A stretch of DNA of 64,000 nucleotides from Siphonodentalium dalli (lineage: Eukaryota; Mollusca; Scaphopoda; Gadilida; Siphonodentaliidae), in NCBI GenBank assembly GCA_032622095.1, contig CP136061.1:55501762-55565761 (forward strand), given 5' to 3'. The notes under the pieces are model-generated. The model was not told the origin of the DNA. It searched no databases and saw only the letters and a list, made by a program, of their open reading frames with translations. This document shows, piece after piece, positions 24,201 through 39,200 of the stretch; position 1 is the stretch's first letter; each line of letters begins with the position of its first letter. Made by a program: the position numbers and the translations under genes.

Positions 24201-27200
24201 GTATTCTATCCATTCAAATTCTTCTGGATATCTTACAGGGGGGTGCAATCGACTATTTCGGCGAGAGTCTCTTCCTGGTCTCTAGTATAGATTCTCGGTC
24301 CATGATATATCAATCCTTATCGACAATGGCATATCTCGGATTACTGGGTGTCTGGGCCCGTTTATAGGGGTCTCCTTTATCCTTTGCTGCATTTGCCTCA
24401 GGTTGTTTCTTCATGTCCCTTATAAGGCTGGTTTTTTCCTTATTGTATTTGTCTACACATGGGGTAGCCTATATATACCAGTCCTTCCCAGGAGACGGGA
24501 GTGATTGCTCTCGCTCCCGTACTGACTCGTAATTTTCAATTCACAGGTGCTGAAATTTGCACCCGTCCCTCTTTGCAAAATACTAATGGAGACCCTAATT
24601 GCTGGTTCAATATTGAACTATTTTAAGGTTATGTAGATCCTTTACCATCTCAGTTCAATATGTATGGCATATTAAAGTGTAAAAGACATAGGTCTATTCT
24701 ACAATGACTGTTTGGTTGAGCAAGACCCCAACTTACAATATAGTATAGTATGGGTGCCATATTACACCCGTCTTCTGATATGTTGATAGCTCTAAGCTCC
24801 GAAAGGGAGGTCATCTCAGTCTCAATATCTTTCGGGAACTACCGGTATCTACTTATTTGCAGGATATTCAATCCAATTCACCACTATTTGTTTAGTTTGG
24901 GACCTCTGGTAGCTGCCCAACATGTATTAGTCTTCTGGTGTAATTACATACATTGGCTTATGGTGATATTGTATATCTTGTAGGTTATCAGGTATCAGGT
25001 CAATCCAGTTCTTTGATTGAGGTGCATAGAGGTGTTTATTTTTCCTCGTGGCCTCCTCCTGCCAGAAAATTCTATATGATACCATATAGTTCAGTGGGCA
25101 AGATGACTTTGACGGAGATACAATATTTTCCAAAAAAAGTAAAATATATATCTCCTAGAAGTATCTTGCCCACTGAACTCTGAGCTCCCTCCCAGGGCTT
25201 CGCACCCACCCCGCTCACGAGGAATGTCCTACTGGGGAAAAAGTGAAAAGCGGTCTGGCTACAGAGCTTATATAGGGACATTTGGAGATGACGTCATCAG
25301 AGGTTACAGTTCACGAAACAGGATAAAATGTACCATAGAATTTTCGTACGGGTTTGTTAACCCTTCCTTGTTAATATTTTGGGGATATACCATATAGTTC
25401 AGTGGGCAAGATACTTCTAGGAGATATATATTTTACTTTTTTTGGAAAATATTGTTTCTCTGTTCTAGTTCTCTGTGTCTTTCTCATGTATTTAATTTGA
25501 GATCTTTATTTTTCCAGACTCCCACATTCAAGCATTTACTTCTGTCACTGTGTCTGTTCCATGGTGCTCTCCTCGAGAGGCGAAAGTATGGCGCTCTTGG
25601 GTTCAATATTCCATATGATTTCACGGATGGTGACCTCCGAATCTGTATCAGTCAGCTTAAGATGTTCTTAATGGAGTATTCAGAGATTCCTTTTAAGGTA
25701 AGGCTGCATAGTTAACCAGAATACTATATATACAGGGTTCATATGTGTACTATATATACACATTAAGGCCGATGCACACTAGAGCCCGATTTCTGAGCCA
25801 TTCTCAGGAGTCACTGTACCGCGCACACTAGCGAGTCAGAATGCTCAGCACTTATTGACCTTATCTCCATCAACCGTAAGCACATGACTTAATACCGACA
25901 GGTGCTCGCTCACATGATACCGGCTTGTTGATTTGTATACAAAATGGCACAGCTGTCGTAATTTGATTGGTCAGACTCTCAGAGGATAAAAATAGCGATG
26001 ATTATTTCATATCTGGTAGCTCAGCAATTGGGCTCGCATCTGCGCAAACTTGAGCAATTTGCCTCACAGATCGAGAAAATATCAAACATGCTTGATATGC
26101 GAGCTCGATTGCTCAGAGCAATTGGACTTGCATAAAATGCTGCGTCCACCTGCCTTTCAAGAGTCTAATTTTAATTAGAACTGCTAACAAAGTAGTTGTA
26201 ACAAAATTCAATACATTACAGGTGCTGGTTTACACGGCTGGTCACATTAACTATGGTGGTCGTGTCACAGATGACTGGGATCGACGGTGCCTGATGAACA
26301 TACTCAGCGATTTCTACCAGTTGGCCATTCTGAGCGAGGACCATAAGTATTCCGAGTCTGGGATATACAGGCAAATCAGCCCAACGCAGGACCATAATGT
26401 AATACTGTGATACTGCTCTACTTCCTCCTGTAACTCTCGTCGCCATGACGACATGCACTCTCGTTCTGGCTGTAGCATAGTATCACTGTTATCTTATGGT
26501 GCCCTCCGAGGCATTCCATGTCGTCATTTCGTCTTGTCCTTGTCTTCCGTAGTTTCTTTATCTCTTATTAACACATTTTGTCAGCTCAACATCATCGCAA
26601 CATTGCAAGAAATGTTTACCATGTCATTGTTATCATATGTATATCATGGCTCGTTTCAAGAATCCTATAATATATGTAAACAGGCAGAGAGAATAGAAAA
26701 ACATATATCTATGTACAATGAAGAATTTCAACCGTAATAAGTCAAATGGAAAGTCATATTACCTGATGTGTGTATAATGATAATAATGGGCTCTTTTCTG
26801 CTGCTGAACGAGGTTTTGGTGGAATATTGTCAGACTGAGATTCGCAGAAAAGAGGCCATATCCATCCGCCTGTCTTGCTCCTCGAGTCACGCAGTCCATC
26901 GCTCAAAATAGATCTTTCTCAAAACATTAGATCTAACGTTTATTAATCCTCATAAGTATTTTCTATCAACTCAAGCTACTCACTGATAACAATAAATGGG
27001 ACGGATTCATAAAAGACTAATGCCCGCGATGTGCCCTCATCACTCGCTTAAATGTAAATCAGGCAGAGAGAATAGCATATATGTGTACAATGAAGCTTTT
27101 CAACCAATGTTGTCATTAATTTGTTCTGATTTGCTGAGAAATATTCTTGTTTTAATTCTAATTTTACCATACTTCTGGTTCTTCTCCATTGCAACACCAA

Positions 27201-30200
27201 AACAATTTTTAATCCACCATTCTGCTAGTATCAAAGTAGGCATATATGTGGGTGTTTGTATCAAAGTAAGCATATATATGGGTGTGTGTATCAAAGTAGG
27301 CATTTATATGCGTGTGTGTATCAAAGTAAGCATTTATATGGGTGTGTATATCAAAGTAGGCATATATGTGGGTGTTTGTATCAAAGTAGGCATATATATG
27401 GGTGTGTGTATCAAAGTAGGCATTTATATGGGTGTGTGTATCAAAGTAGGCCTATATATGGGTGTGTGGATCAAAGTAGGCATATGTATGGGTGTGTGTA
27501 TCAAAGTAAGCATTTATATGGGTGTGTGTATCAAAGTAGGCATTTATATGGGTGTGTGTATCAAAGTAGGCATTTATATGGGTGTGTGTATCAAAGTAGG
27601 CATTTATATGGGTGTTTGGCATTGTGTTGTCTCATCTATAAACTATCATGGGAGTCGTCAGAAACTGATTAAGTTCAAACATAGATATTGTTGGAACATT
27701 TGAATTCATATTTAATATGTGAGCCCCATAAATATTCCAAAGCGCTTAATAAACTAATTGGCCGAAGATTTATTTTACATCTCATTATAAACAACTACAG
27801 GTTTGTTTTGGTATTAGGCTTATTGTTTTTTTGGAATTGGCTTCTATTATTATTGTTTTTTTTTTAGGTTATTTAATTTTAGATGTTGAGCTGACTTTCT
27901 ATCATACTAACTTACAATATCTCTGCATAGTTCCATTAATCAAAGCTGATTTTCCAGCTAGTACACACAAATTCATATATAATAGAGTTACTACCCTTTA
28001 ATCATTTCTCATTAATAACTTAAAGATCTATTATTTACTGGGGTTTTCTAATCAGCAGATAGTAAGTTTAAATGTAACAAAAATGGTGCCTCAATGAAAA
28101 GTATACTCTATTTACCCTTTCTATACTAAATACTCATTGACGAGTAGTTATCCCTTAGGAGATGTTCAGATAATAAGTCATTATCTAAACATTTCCAACC
28201 AATGAATATGAATAATTCTGCTTTTGTTTTATCGTTTGTTCTGTCTGTCGTCTGCTTTTATTACCTGAACACCCCTGCAAATGGATAATAGACTGTTCCA
28301 ATGTATACTTTTATAACTGAATGGTAGAATTCATTAAGTATAGAAAGGGTTAAAAAAAATGCAACTGGTGGTCTGGAACTATGAATACAACTTTAAAATT
28401 AGAATAAATCATTTGTTTTTTGACAAAAATTTGTTGACTTGTTGTATGTAATAGAATTTTAATATTATGTATGTTGTTCGTTCAATGTTTGTCCATGTGT
28501 CTGTGTGTGCCGTGCAATGCTAGTTCTACCTACATTATCTTACTCACTCAGTAGCTCTTATATTAGTGGGAACACTCTGCACATAGAAGTCTCAACTCAC
28601 ACCACTATGCTTGTATGGATTTGCTTATAGAAACAAACTCTCCTGGTACTACACTCATCTATCAGTGTCACACTTAAGAATTCTAAACTCATACTAAGAA
28701 TTCAAAACTTACATTAATCAACTCCCTCTATATAAATTCTACACTCACATTAAAAATATATAATCCAAATTAACGCTCCTAAATTACTATTTATTTGGCT
28801 TCGGGGGGGGGGGGGGAGGGGATGGGGTAAAAAAATATTTGATGGAGTCCAGGAACCCACCCATCAAAGCTTAGAGTTATCAGATATATATTTTTGAAAT
28901 CTTTTATTTTTCACCACCTGGAATATTTGGCGACCTAGAAAATATTCGATGAGCTGATCGACATACTCTCGATACCAAATTGTGTTGAAAAAAATGTTGA
29001 TTATATAACACGTTTTGGAAAATTTTATACTAGAAATGACAGTGATTAGCATAATTTTTTTTGTAATTAATCGATTCTGATAACTAAAGAATCTTTTGAA
29101 GAAATGTTGTTGTTGGAATCTGATGATAGGGGGAACATTGAATCAGATTGTGTAGTGTGTACCTTTAATCACATTTCCTATTGATTCACTTTAAATTTTC
29201 TACATATTCACTTATAGATCAACACCATAAATTCCTGGTTGCATACATTTACATTTGTCAGGGGTACCCGGATCTCTGAAGGACAAAGGGTTCAAAACCT
29301 TTAGGAGGGCTATTGGACCAATCAGTTATTCTGGTGCATGCATTGATAGAGACCCGTCCTTCTGAATTATAATGCCAAATTTGTCACACTTAAGAAATCT
29401 AAACTAACATAGACTCACATCCCTTGTCAAACACATTAATTTGTCAGAGGGCCAGGATCTCTGAAGGGCAGACGAGGGCGGGGAAACTTTACTTTTAACA
29501 GTCGGGGCATTTGTACCATTTTAATTTTCCGATGCATGGATTTATACTTCCTCCACCAATTCTCCCTGGTCCCATGCATTGGTTCAGAGTATACTCTTGA
29601 CACCTAGGTTCTAGAATCTTAAAAAGTATGTTACATTTTTATTCTTGAAATACCCTGTGGCGTCGTGTCTCTTGAACATCAATGCCCAAGACTTGATAAT
29701 AATGGGCTGTCATTCCTTGATATGTTTTGAAACATGGAAATGTCCTTGAAAAATGAGTAGGTATACACTGTGGTATACCTCGAAAAGTTCCTGACTGATG
29801 GGATGGATACAATTTTGAAAAGTCAGTCCACACTGGAAAAGTCAGTCCACACTGGAAAAGTCAGTCCACACTGGAAATCTGAGCACATTCTTCTCAGGAT
29901 ATTCTTGTAGAAACTCTCAATCTGTTCTTTTCTATCAGAATCAATCTTTGCATGAAGATAGTATGCACATAACTGCTATCTCACTCTTCAATACTTATGT
30001 CTTAATTAGCAAAATAGATTTTCCTTTAACTGTCACCCAAAAAGTTGTTAATATTTCTGTCTATATATAATAATATAGTGTACATATGTATGTTACTGAG
30101 TAATAGTTAAATGGTGTTAGTCATTGGATCTATCAATCATGATTAAATGGTGAATTTCCGCCAAATCTGTGACTGTTAAAACAATTTTGTAGAACCCACT

Positions 30201-33200
30201 TGTGAACCATTTAGTTGAGCATTGCATATATCTTACTTGTAAGGGAATAAATAGACATTTAATAGCTGATGGTATTTAGTAGCATACTATTTTTTCTCAT
30301 CGAGTGAGATGCAGAGAGTGCCTCCTGAAAATAATCATTGCATCTCATGAGATGAGAAACATCATGCGCTACTCAGAAAAGTTAAGTGTTATGTTTATTA
30401 TCCCCTCAAATAACGAAGTTATGGGGGCGCTATACAGGAATCAGCTTGTCTGTCTGTCCGTGGATACAACTTTCTACGAACTTGTATTCAAATCATTTTT
30501 CAATCATTTTTGTTTAAACTTGGCACAGATATTTACTTATATGCGAACCTGTGCAGCTGCGATTGTGAGCTCGATCCGACATTTTATTGGAGTTATCAGC
30601 TGGAGTTATCCCCCTTTTTCAACTTTGAAATTTTTCGCAACATGCTTAATTTGTCCAAGCTTGTATTCCTTCTGTATTTTTATAAACAAATATGTTAATA
30701 TAGCTATACTGGGGGGGGGGGGTGGGGTATCCTTTAACAGTCCCATTGGTACAGTCTCACCTCGAGTAATATTTTCTATGCCAGTTTGTATCAGGCAAAC
30801 CACAACGAAAGACATCATTAGGCCTACCACTTTCCCGAAGCTTTAACTTGACCAGCATTTTCTGTTAAACATGATGTGCAAGGATACCGAACAATGTAAA
30901 CATATGACTTCATGAGAGTGGAATAACATCCTGACATCGGAATAACACATTCAGGCTGTAAAATGTTGAAGGATGAAAATATAATAATCATCCATTTTGC
31001 AATATATCAAATTGCTACCTAGCATTATACCATTCTTATCATCTCTCTTTCCAAAATAATTTATTTCTGGAAATATTTTGTTAACTATCATTTCTTTAGC
31101 ATGAAAAACAGTGCAGTCCAAGTTTCTATAGCTTAGTTTCAGCCCTAAATTAGTAAATTTTCACAAATTATGAGCTTCTTAGCACAAAACTCGAAGATCA
31201 TCTAATTTTGCTGATTGGCATGTCTGTCAGTATTCATCATGCAATCTTACTCAGAGTCAAGTCTGGTGGCTTCCGAAAAGTAACCCCTCATTTGTGATGT
31301 GTATCTCTATTATTTGAGCCCTGCCTTTCCATGAGAGACTAAGAGTTGAATGGATCCTGTGGAAGTTTCCCATTAATATGGCTTCATACTGAATAATTTA
31401 CAGGATAATATAGAGTACTCTCATTGTCTTACATGTTCAGTGTTGTTTGAATTAACAAATCTTTGATGTTATGGCTTAAAGCAGAACCATATGTCTACAA
31501 TTACCTTAAAAGTTATTTATTTATTAAGGGAGGGGGCATCATTTTTTATATGATGACTTAATATTAAAAGCTTTTACTGAAAATCCAATCACTCTGCCAA
31601 ATAAATTTTTTTAGATGAAATTTGAATACTGGTCAAATAATTTTAAGGAAATATCCTATTCCTGCAGATATGAGTTAACCCTTCCATGACTGGAGCTTCC
31701 TGAAATTTTGTGAAAACACTGTGCCAATGTATTTTCTTATACATGTGAGTCTCCCATAATGAGCCTCGCATATATAAGAGAATACATTGGCCTAACAATA
31801 TTTACATTGTCATTATAAGCCAGTGCATTCTCTTCATATGTATGCGAGGCTCCCTATGGGAGACTCGCATATATAAGAGAATGCAGTGGCACAGGATAAT
31901 GCTGCACCACTGCAGCTCCCGTCATGAAAGGTTAATGACTGAAGTGGCCTTTCATAGTTGAATGGCAGCTTTGTGAAATTGAATCATAGAATTCCACCTT
32001 GTCTTATCCAGAAATAGTGTGTCTGACATTTGTAGAATGAGGTCCCCAGAGGGTGAATTTAGTGATGCTAGCCCACATGCTAGCATTCACCAAATTCACC
32101 ATCTGGGAACCTCATTCTGTTATGGGAGACCTAGGATCAGAATGAAGTTCCCCAGTTGAAGTTGGTGATGTTCACTCATTAGTTACCTCGATTATGCATT
32201 TTACATTCTGCAAATTTGGGGTTATAAAAACTGAACAGAAGGGAAAAAGTAACTTAAAACAATGTTAATTTGAGACTAGAGATACTTCACAGAAGATGAG
32301 GCCTAAGCAGAATGAGGTCCCCAGGGGGTGAATTTGGTGATGTTAGCCCACTGCAGGGTAGCATCACTAAATTCACCCTCTGGGGACCTCATTCTGCAAA
32401 TTTCAGACACACTAAATCTAAGCTTGTGTGTTATCTGCGAAAATGTTAAAGATTTACAATCTTTCTGTCCGCAGGTTGTTCACACTCTATTTCTATTTTA
32501 TTGGAGTTAAATTCTCTGCAGCAATAGTTAAGAAATTCTGAGAGAGAAGAATTTGGCCCATCAACTTTTGATCGATGTACATTTTATCAACAGAACTAAA
32601 CTGTAATTTTCATCTGTTTTTGATACCTCACATTTTGGTTCTGGTTTGAGTCATTGGCATGCATATATTCTTATTTATCCGTGTGCTAAATTGTCTTATT
32701 CTGTTGCATCTAGGGATATTCCGCCTACATCAAGAGTTTACCCATCAACGATACGCCAGAGATTTTTGGTCTCCATGAAAACGCAAACATAACTTTTGCC
32801 CAGAACGAGACAAGCAAGTGTCTTACGAGTCTTGTGTCTCTACAACCGAAGACAGCGTCAGGCGGTGGAAAGTCTCGAGAAGAGGTAGGTCAAAGTTCAT
32901 TCATATAATGCATTGTGGTAAGTGTATGTGATGATCAGAGAAAATTCATGGAAATAAATCAATGGTTAAAAAAACAGTGATTTGGATGCATAGGCCACTT
33001 ATCTTGGTTGGATTCTATATGGTCACCAGCATTCAGAGCCAGAAGCAACCAATGGTAAGGGGGTGGGGGCACAACTTCCAGAAATGGTTATTTTATTTTA
33101 GATTTTTTTTGTAAAGCATTCATGCTGAAAAGACATATTTTGCCACTTTTGCCCTTTCTATACTGAATGGATTCTCCCATTCAGTTATAAACGTATACAT

Positions 33201-36200
33201 TGGAATGGTCTATTATTCATCTGGAGGGTCATTCAGAAAAAAATTTATAGTAGGGAAATGTCCAGATAAAAAGTTCAACAAACGACGTATGGTTATTTGT
33301 TGAACTTATTATCTGTAAATGTTGTATGGGATAACTACTCATCAATGAGTATTTAGTATAGAAAGGGTTAACATTATTTTTAATGACATCCGAGTACTGT
33401 GACAAAATCATATTTGGTTATCAGGGTGGATATACTGGGCTTTCAGGACAATATAACCCCCGCCCCTCCTCCAATCATCCCTCACCCCCTCTGATATAGC
33501 CCCTCCAATCATCCCTCACCCCAGACCTGTTTACTTTCCCGATTTCGGCGGGAGTCTCCCGATTTTGTGTCATTTCTCCTGTGCTCCGATCGGGAAACGA
33601 AATCTCCCGATTCAAAAGATAAAACAAAAAATTAGCCAACGGCTGTATTAAGCAATAAGCCATGCATGCTATAGTGTTACAAATCAATTAGGAATATATC
33701 GCCTGCGCGTCAAACAGTGACAAAATGTTGACACAACGTCTACTCTTTTGTTTAACAGCGTTGAGTAAGTAAATGCAGTCTTCAATGTCCAGACAAGGAT
33801 TATAATATATCAAACAAGAAGCCTTCCTTTTTGGCCACACTTGATAAAGTGTTGGTTTCTGCTCATCCCGACCGACTGCTTTAAAACCGCCGACTCAATT
33901 ATATTGCTGATTTAAACTTTTTGTTCGTTTTTGTGTCGGTGAAAGTTCCGTTTCCGTCTTTGTGGTATTCCGTGTTTTGTATACGCAATAACAGAATGCG
34001 AATCGAACGGACCTCAAACAATTCTGTCAAAACGTATTCTCTTTAAATTCACTGATGTTTCTGAATATCTCTGGCGACAAAATTATCCGATAGCACCATT
34101 TTATAGTGTGCAACTATAGTTTTAATCCTTGTATTGCCTTGTTCGAAATAAAACGTGATCCATAACCGGAAAATCGTAATTTTATTCCCAAATGATTCAG
34201 TGATTTCAAGGCCATTAATTGTGGCAGATGAAAACCCAATGCAATTAATAGTCTATATGACATTTACAAGCCTTGAAATAGGGTGTCTGTCATTTGCAGA
34301 ATGAGGTCCCAGAGGGTGAATTTAGTGATGCTACCCCGCATAGCGGGCTAGCATCAACCAAATTCACCCCCTGGGGACCTCATTCTGTTTACACCTCAGC
34401 AGAATGAGGTTCCCAGAGGGTGAATTTGGTGATGGTAGCCCGCTATGCGGGGTAGCATCACTAAATTCACCCTCTGGGGACCTCATTCTGCAAATGACAG
34501 ACACCCTATTTCAAGGCTTGGGCATTTAAATGAAAAATATGAAGTTTTTTTCCACGATACTGACATTGAAAAAAAAATCTCCCTATATTTTGCTAAATCT
34601 CCTGATTTCTGAGGACAAATCTCCCTATTTCCAGTTTTGAAAGTAAACAGGTCTGCCTCACCCCCACTCTGATATAGCCCCTGTCCCTCCTCCAATCATC
34701 CCCCGCCCCCACTGATATAACCCCTGTCCCTCCGATCATCCCCCACTCCACTCTGATATAGCCCCTGTCCCTCGTCCAATCATCCCCCACCCCCACTGAT
34801 ATAACCTCTGTCCCCCCAATCATCCCCCACTCCACTCTGATATAACCCCTGTCTCTCCTCCAATCACCCCCACCCTAGCACCCCTGACCAGCATTGAGCA
34901 TCTGTGAGACCGTTTACCACCTTAACCCTTCCATGACTGGAGCTTCCTAAAACCCTGTGTCAATGCATTCTCTTATATATATTGTATGAGTCTCCACAGG
35001 GAGCCTCGCATATACAAGAGAATACATTGGCCTAACTATATTTATCTTGACCTTGGAAACCAGTGCATTCTCTTATATATACTTGGCTCCCTGTGGGAGA
35101 CTTTCATATATAAGAGAACGCACTGGCACAATATCTCTAATCAGCGCAGCTCCCATCATCAAAAGGTTAATAGATTGATTTTGTGATAAATGGATTATAC
35201 ATTGAAAACAAATTAAAACATTGGTCCATTTTTACATGTACTTGTTGATGGTAGTTGTGTTAGACTTTTATAAAATTTATGCTATGTCGCATGAACCCAC
35301 TTTGAAGGTCTTCAGTCCATTTAACCCTTTACCCAACAAACCGGCCAAAACCGGCCAAATAAAGCTGCAACAGCCTAAATTATCTTGGGTCTGTCTCAAT
35401 AAAACCATACAAATATGGATATCATTGGAACCGGCTCATTGACCACATTGTGATGGTTACAGTTATGCCCTGTGCCAATGCATTCTCTTATATATGCGAG
35501 TCGACCATAGGTCGCCTCGCATATATAAGAGAATGCATTGGCCTAAAAAAAATCCTTTTTTAACACTTTTTACCACTTTTTCTTACATTCTTTAACAATT
35601 TTATAATTTGTAATGTGTTAAGCCAATGCATTCTCTTATATATGCGAGGCGACCTATGGTCGACTCGCATATATAAGAGAATGCATTGGCACAGGGCCCT
35701 TCTGTTGGGTAAAGGGTTAAACAACTGGTATAAAAAGTGATTTTTGAGAGTTTAAAATAAGACATTATGAAAGGGTCAACCTTCCTATACTAAATATTCA
35801 TTTATGAGTAGTTATCCCTTAGGAAATATTCAGATAATAAGTTCAACAAATGAAAAAACAACTGCACTTTTATTATCTGTCGTCTGCTTATTTTTCCTGA
35901 ACAAACCCTCCAGGTGAATAATAGATAATTCCAATGCACCCAATATATATGCCCAATATCATGCTGCCAAAAGCAACTTTTAAACATGTATTTGCACCAC
36001 ATTCACCAGTCTATACCCTGTTTATATATGACAGTATCTTGAACTTACTAATTTCAATATGGATAAAATCAGAAATTTATTATTATGTATATTCAATATT
36101 AAATAGTCATAATTTTTCTTTAATAAAATGACTTTTGTTTGTTTTCTGTGAGCTTATAAATGTGACATGTGGTTTTCAACTTTTTTCTGTCAGACAAAGT

Positions 36201-39200
36201 CAACATTGATTTTAAATTTGATTTGTAAAAAAAAAAATGTTGTAAATGGAGGTCCTTTACCATGAATACAGAGGGTGAATAAAATTAGCTATATAAACAC
36301 ATCCCTTAATCTACAGCATACATAGGTACAAGGAAACATGAATATATTTCCACTCCAGGTAGTTGTGTATGAGCTATTGTATTTCCTGAATGCACCATCT
36401 GCATGTGCACAGTGAACTTCCCTCAATAGTGGAGAAGATCAAGTCTGAACTTAGTGTGTCTGATATTTGCAGAATGAGGTACACAGAGGCTGAATTTAGT
36501 GATTCTAGTCAGCTATTGAAACATTGAAAAAAATCTTTGAACTAGTTATATATGCATTAAGACAGTATTACTTTAATATCTGTCAGTAGATTTCCCTTGA
36601 TATCTGATGATAGAATATCATTCCAATCTTCTTTATTTTTGATACTGCAATTATTAAAATTGCTAATTTAATTGTTTTTCTTTGATCTAACTGTATAAAT
36701 TAAGACAATAGTGTTCAAGTAATTGCCCCCCTGATATGATATCTCACTGCAATCTTCTAATCAGATTTATTTTAAGTTTGCACTTTTTGATACAATTTTT
36801 TTTATTTATATTAAAAATTTCCTTGATTTGTTTTTCTTTGTACTAACTACATTCATTAAGACAGTATTGCTCTAACAATTGCTAGTAATTTTCTCCAGAT
36901 ATCATTACATATCTCACTGCAATCTTTTCATCAGTTTTTCATCTTGGATACTGCCATCATTGGATTACCTAACAAAGGTTAGGTATGAGCTGAGATTTGT
37001 ATCTGCTGAGATTGTTACAATGTGAACATGCCTTGAGGGAATATGTCTCTGATTGATCTTAACATATCAATGCTAAATCGCCCCCAGGTAGTGATCCACC
37101 CAGGGTAGTGATCTTGTTATTCACGGATCACTGGTTCCATATTATCTATAATTTCTAGCACTAACTAGCCAAATATGGTTTATCAGAATTTAGCGGTATA
37201 GCATAAGTCACTAAGTTTTATTAGCGGAACTGCATGATATTTAGTAAAAAAATATTATTTTTTTTTTGCTTTTTAAAGGAAACCAACGCACTCACAGTGG
37301 TTAAATTTGCAAACAATAGAAAAGTAAAAGTCTGTAAAAACATCACCACTAAAAAGAACATAGAGAAATAGATAAACTTTGTTCTTATATTCATTCATTA
37401 TATTCATTCATTATATTCATTCATTATATTATATTCATTCATTATATTCATTCATTATCGGTAATGTTTACATAATGTTTTTGATATGCGAAATCTCATT
37501 ATTGGAGAGTTATTAATCATGAAAATAAGAACAAAATCAATCGATTTTTAAATGTATTTGTTGATGATCATTGTTTTACAGACTTTTTTTTGTTGTATTT
37601 TGTATTTTGTTTTGGGTTGAATTTTTTTCGGGTATGCTTAAGCATGCTATATCGAATTTAAAAACAAACTGGATAACACCTTAGGGGCATGTTATAACTC
37701 AAAACTATCACCAAGTATTCATAGTAATAATTTTGATGCCCATAAAAAACATAAGATTCCCTGGCACTAAACCTACTAAATATACCTGTTAAAGAATATA
37801 AGAAAAAATTATTAAAATTGTAAAAAATTGTAAAAAATAATAACAAAAGATGAAAAATTGTTAGGCCAATGCATTCTCTTATTTATGCGAGGCGACCTAT
37901 GGTCGACTCGCATATATAAGAGAATGCATTGGCACAGGGTATATGGGTTGATACAAAAATCGGACCTGGCACTCAAAGGGTTAAACAACTGGTATAAAAA
38001 GTGATTTCTGAGAGTTGGAAATAAGTCTTATTAAATAAAGTTTACAATAAATACTTAAGATCAGGCATGGAGGGGATCCCTGTTCATGGACGGAATCTGT
38101 GTGTATACATATATATTTACATTTGGAAAAGTGCCCTTTAATTATCCCATTTCATGACGAGCTGTGCCGGTGCAGCATTAAAGATCCTGTGCCAGTGCAT
38201 TCTCTTATATATGTGAGTCCCCCCATAGAGAGTCTCGCATATATAACAGAATGCGCTAGCTTACAAGGTGAAAGTAAATATTGTTAGGCCAATATTTTCT
38301 CTTGTATATGCGAGGCTCCCTATGGGAGACTATTGCAGCTTTAAAAATTCTGAAAAATTCACACTATTTTTACCTATTCAATGTCTGAATGATCTACACA
38401 ATCAATGTCTGAATGATCTACACAATCAATGTCTGAATGATCTACACAATCAATGTCTGAATGATCTACACAATCATTGCTTGGAAATATTTTTATCAGA
38501 CTTGCTCTGTACAAATATTTATCAGGAGAAACCTTCAGAAAAAAGGGGAAAAATGGAACCATGTACCCTGCAACCCATCTTCATTCTCCACAGAACTGTT
38601 AACCCTTTACCCAACAAACCGGCCAAGACCGGCCAAATAAAGCTTCAACAGCCTAAAATATCTTCGGTCTGTCTCAATAGAACCATACAAATATGGATAT
38701 CATTGGAACCGGCTCCTTGACCACATTGTGATAGTTACAGTTAGCCCTGTGCCAATGCATTCTCTTATATATGCGAGTCGACCATAGGTCGCCTCGCATA
38801 TATAAGAGAATGCATTGGCCTAAAATAAATCTTTTTTTTAACACTTTTTACCATTTTTTCTTACATTCTTTAACAATTTTATAATTTTTAATGTGTTAAG
38901 CCAATGCATTCTCTTATATATGCGAGGCGACCTATGGTCGACTCGCATATATAAGAGAATGCATTGGCACAGGGCCCTTCTATTGGGTAAAGGGTTAAAG
39001 GGGTACTGTCTCATTTATGGGATCATCTCCTTTTATACTCAACATAATATATGCAACAAATGAATGAATTTGAGCCATGGATTAGTGCAAAATACACAAT
39101 GCTATATGAACGATACAAACAACATGGTACATGTGTAATTATAATAAAAATGAAATTATGACTCCATGCTGCATATATTTTGTTGAGTATAAAAGGAGTC

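Larger units (their letters stand above)
20674..25455. mobile_element. Composite insertion with long inverted termini, intron 12
   Basis: The left arm (20690-20872: CTTGCCCACTGAACTATATG ... CGCTTTTCACTTTTTCCC) recurs inverted at 25227-25412. An outer 37-bp piece (TATCTCCGTCAAAGTCATCT) at 20675-20711 recurs inverted at 25086-25122. A third pair, 25123-25180 and 25398-25455 (CAATATTTTCCAAAAAAAGT), bounds a 333-bp inner unit. The interior of about 4.2 kb has no ORF above 104 codons and no transposase I recognise. It looks like two nested or rearranged copies of one inverted-repeat element around unidentified cargo. Confidence 0.65.

Noticed and set aside
26399-26410. DNAH1 termination after exon 14 (reading through gives VIL-stop)
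   Set aside because: A GT at 26399 joins in frame to exon 15, which restores the conserved DNAH1 sequence; the read-through stop would remove the C-terminal domain.
26996-27703. 235-codon ORF, longest in the window
   Set aside because: It is open only because a 30-bp tandem repeat lacks stops in that frame; it lies inside a DNAH1 intron and has no domain.
30304-30846. 180-codon ORF in intron 14
   Set aside because: No recognisable domain, crosses a G-run and repeat-like DNA with CTGTCTGTCCGTGG, and lies within an intron of an intact gene.
38268-38720. 150-codon ORF
   Set aside because: Spans a truncated family-B MITE, a 24-bp tandem repeat and the start of a family-A MITE; a chance open frame.
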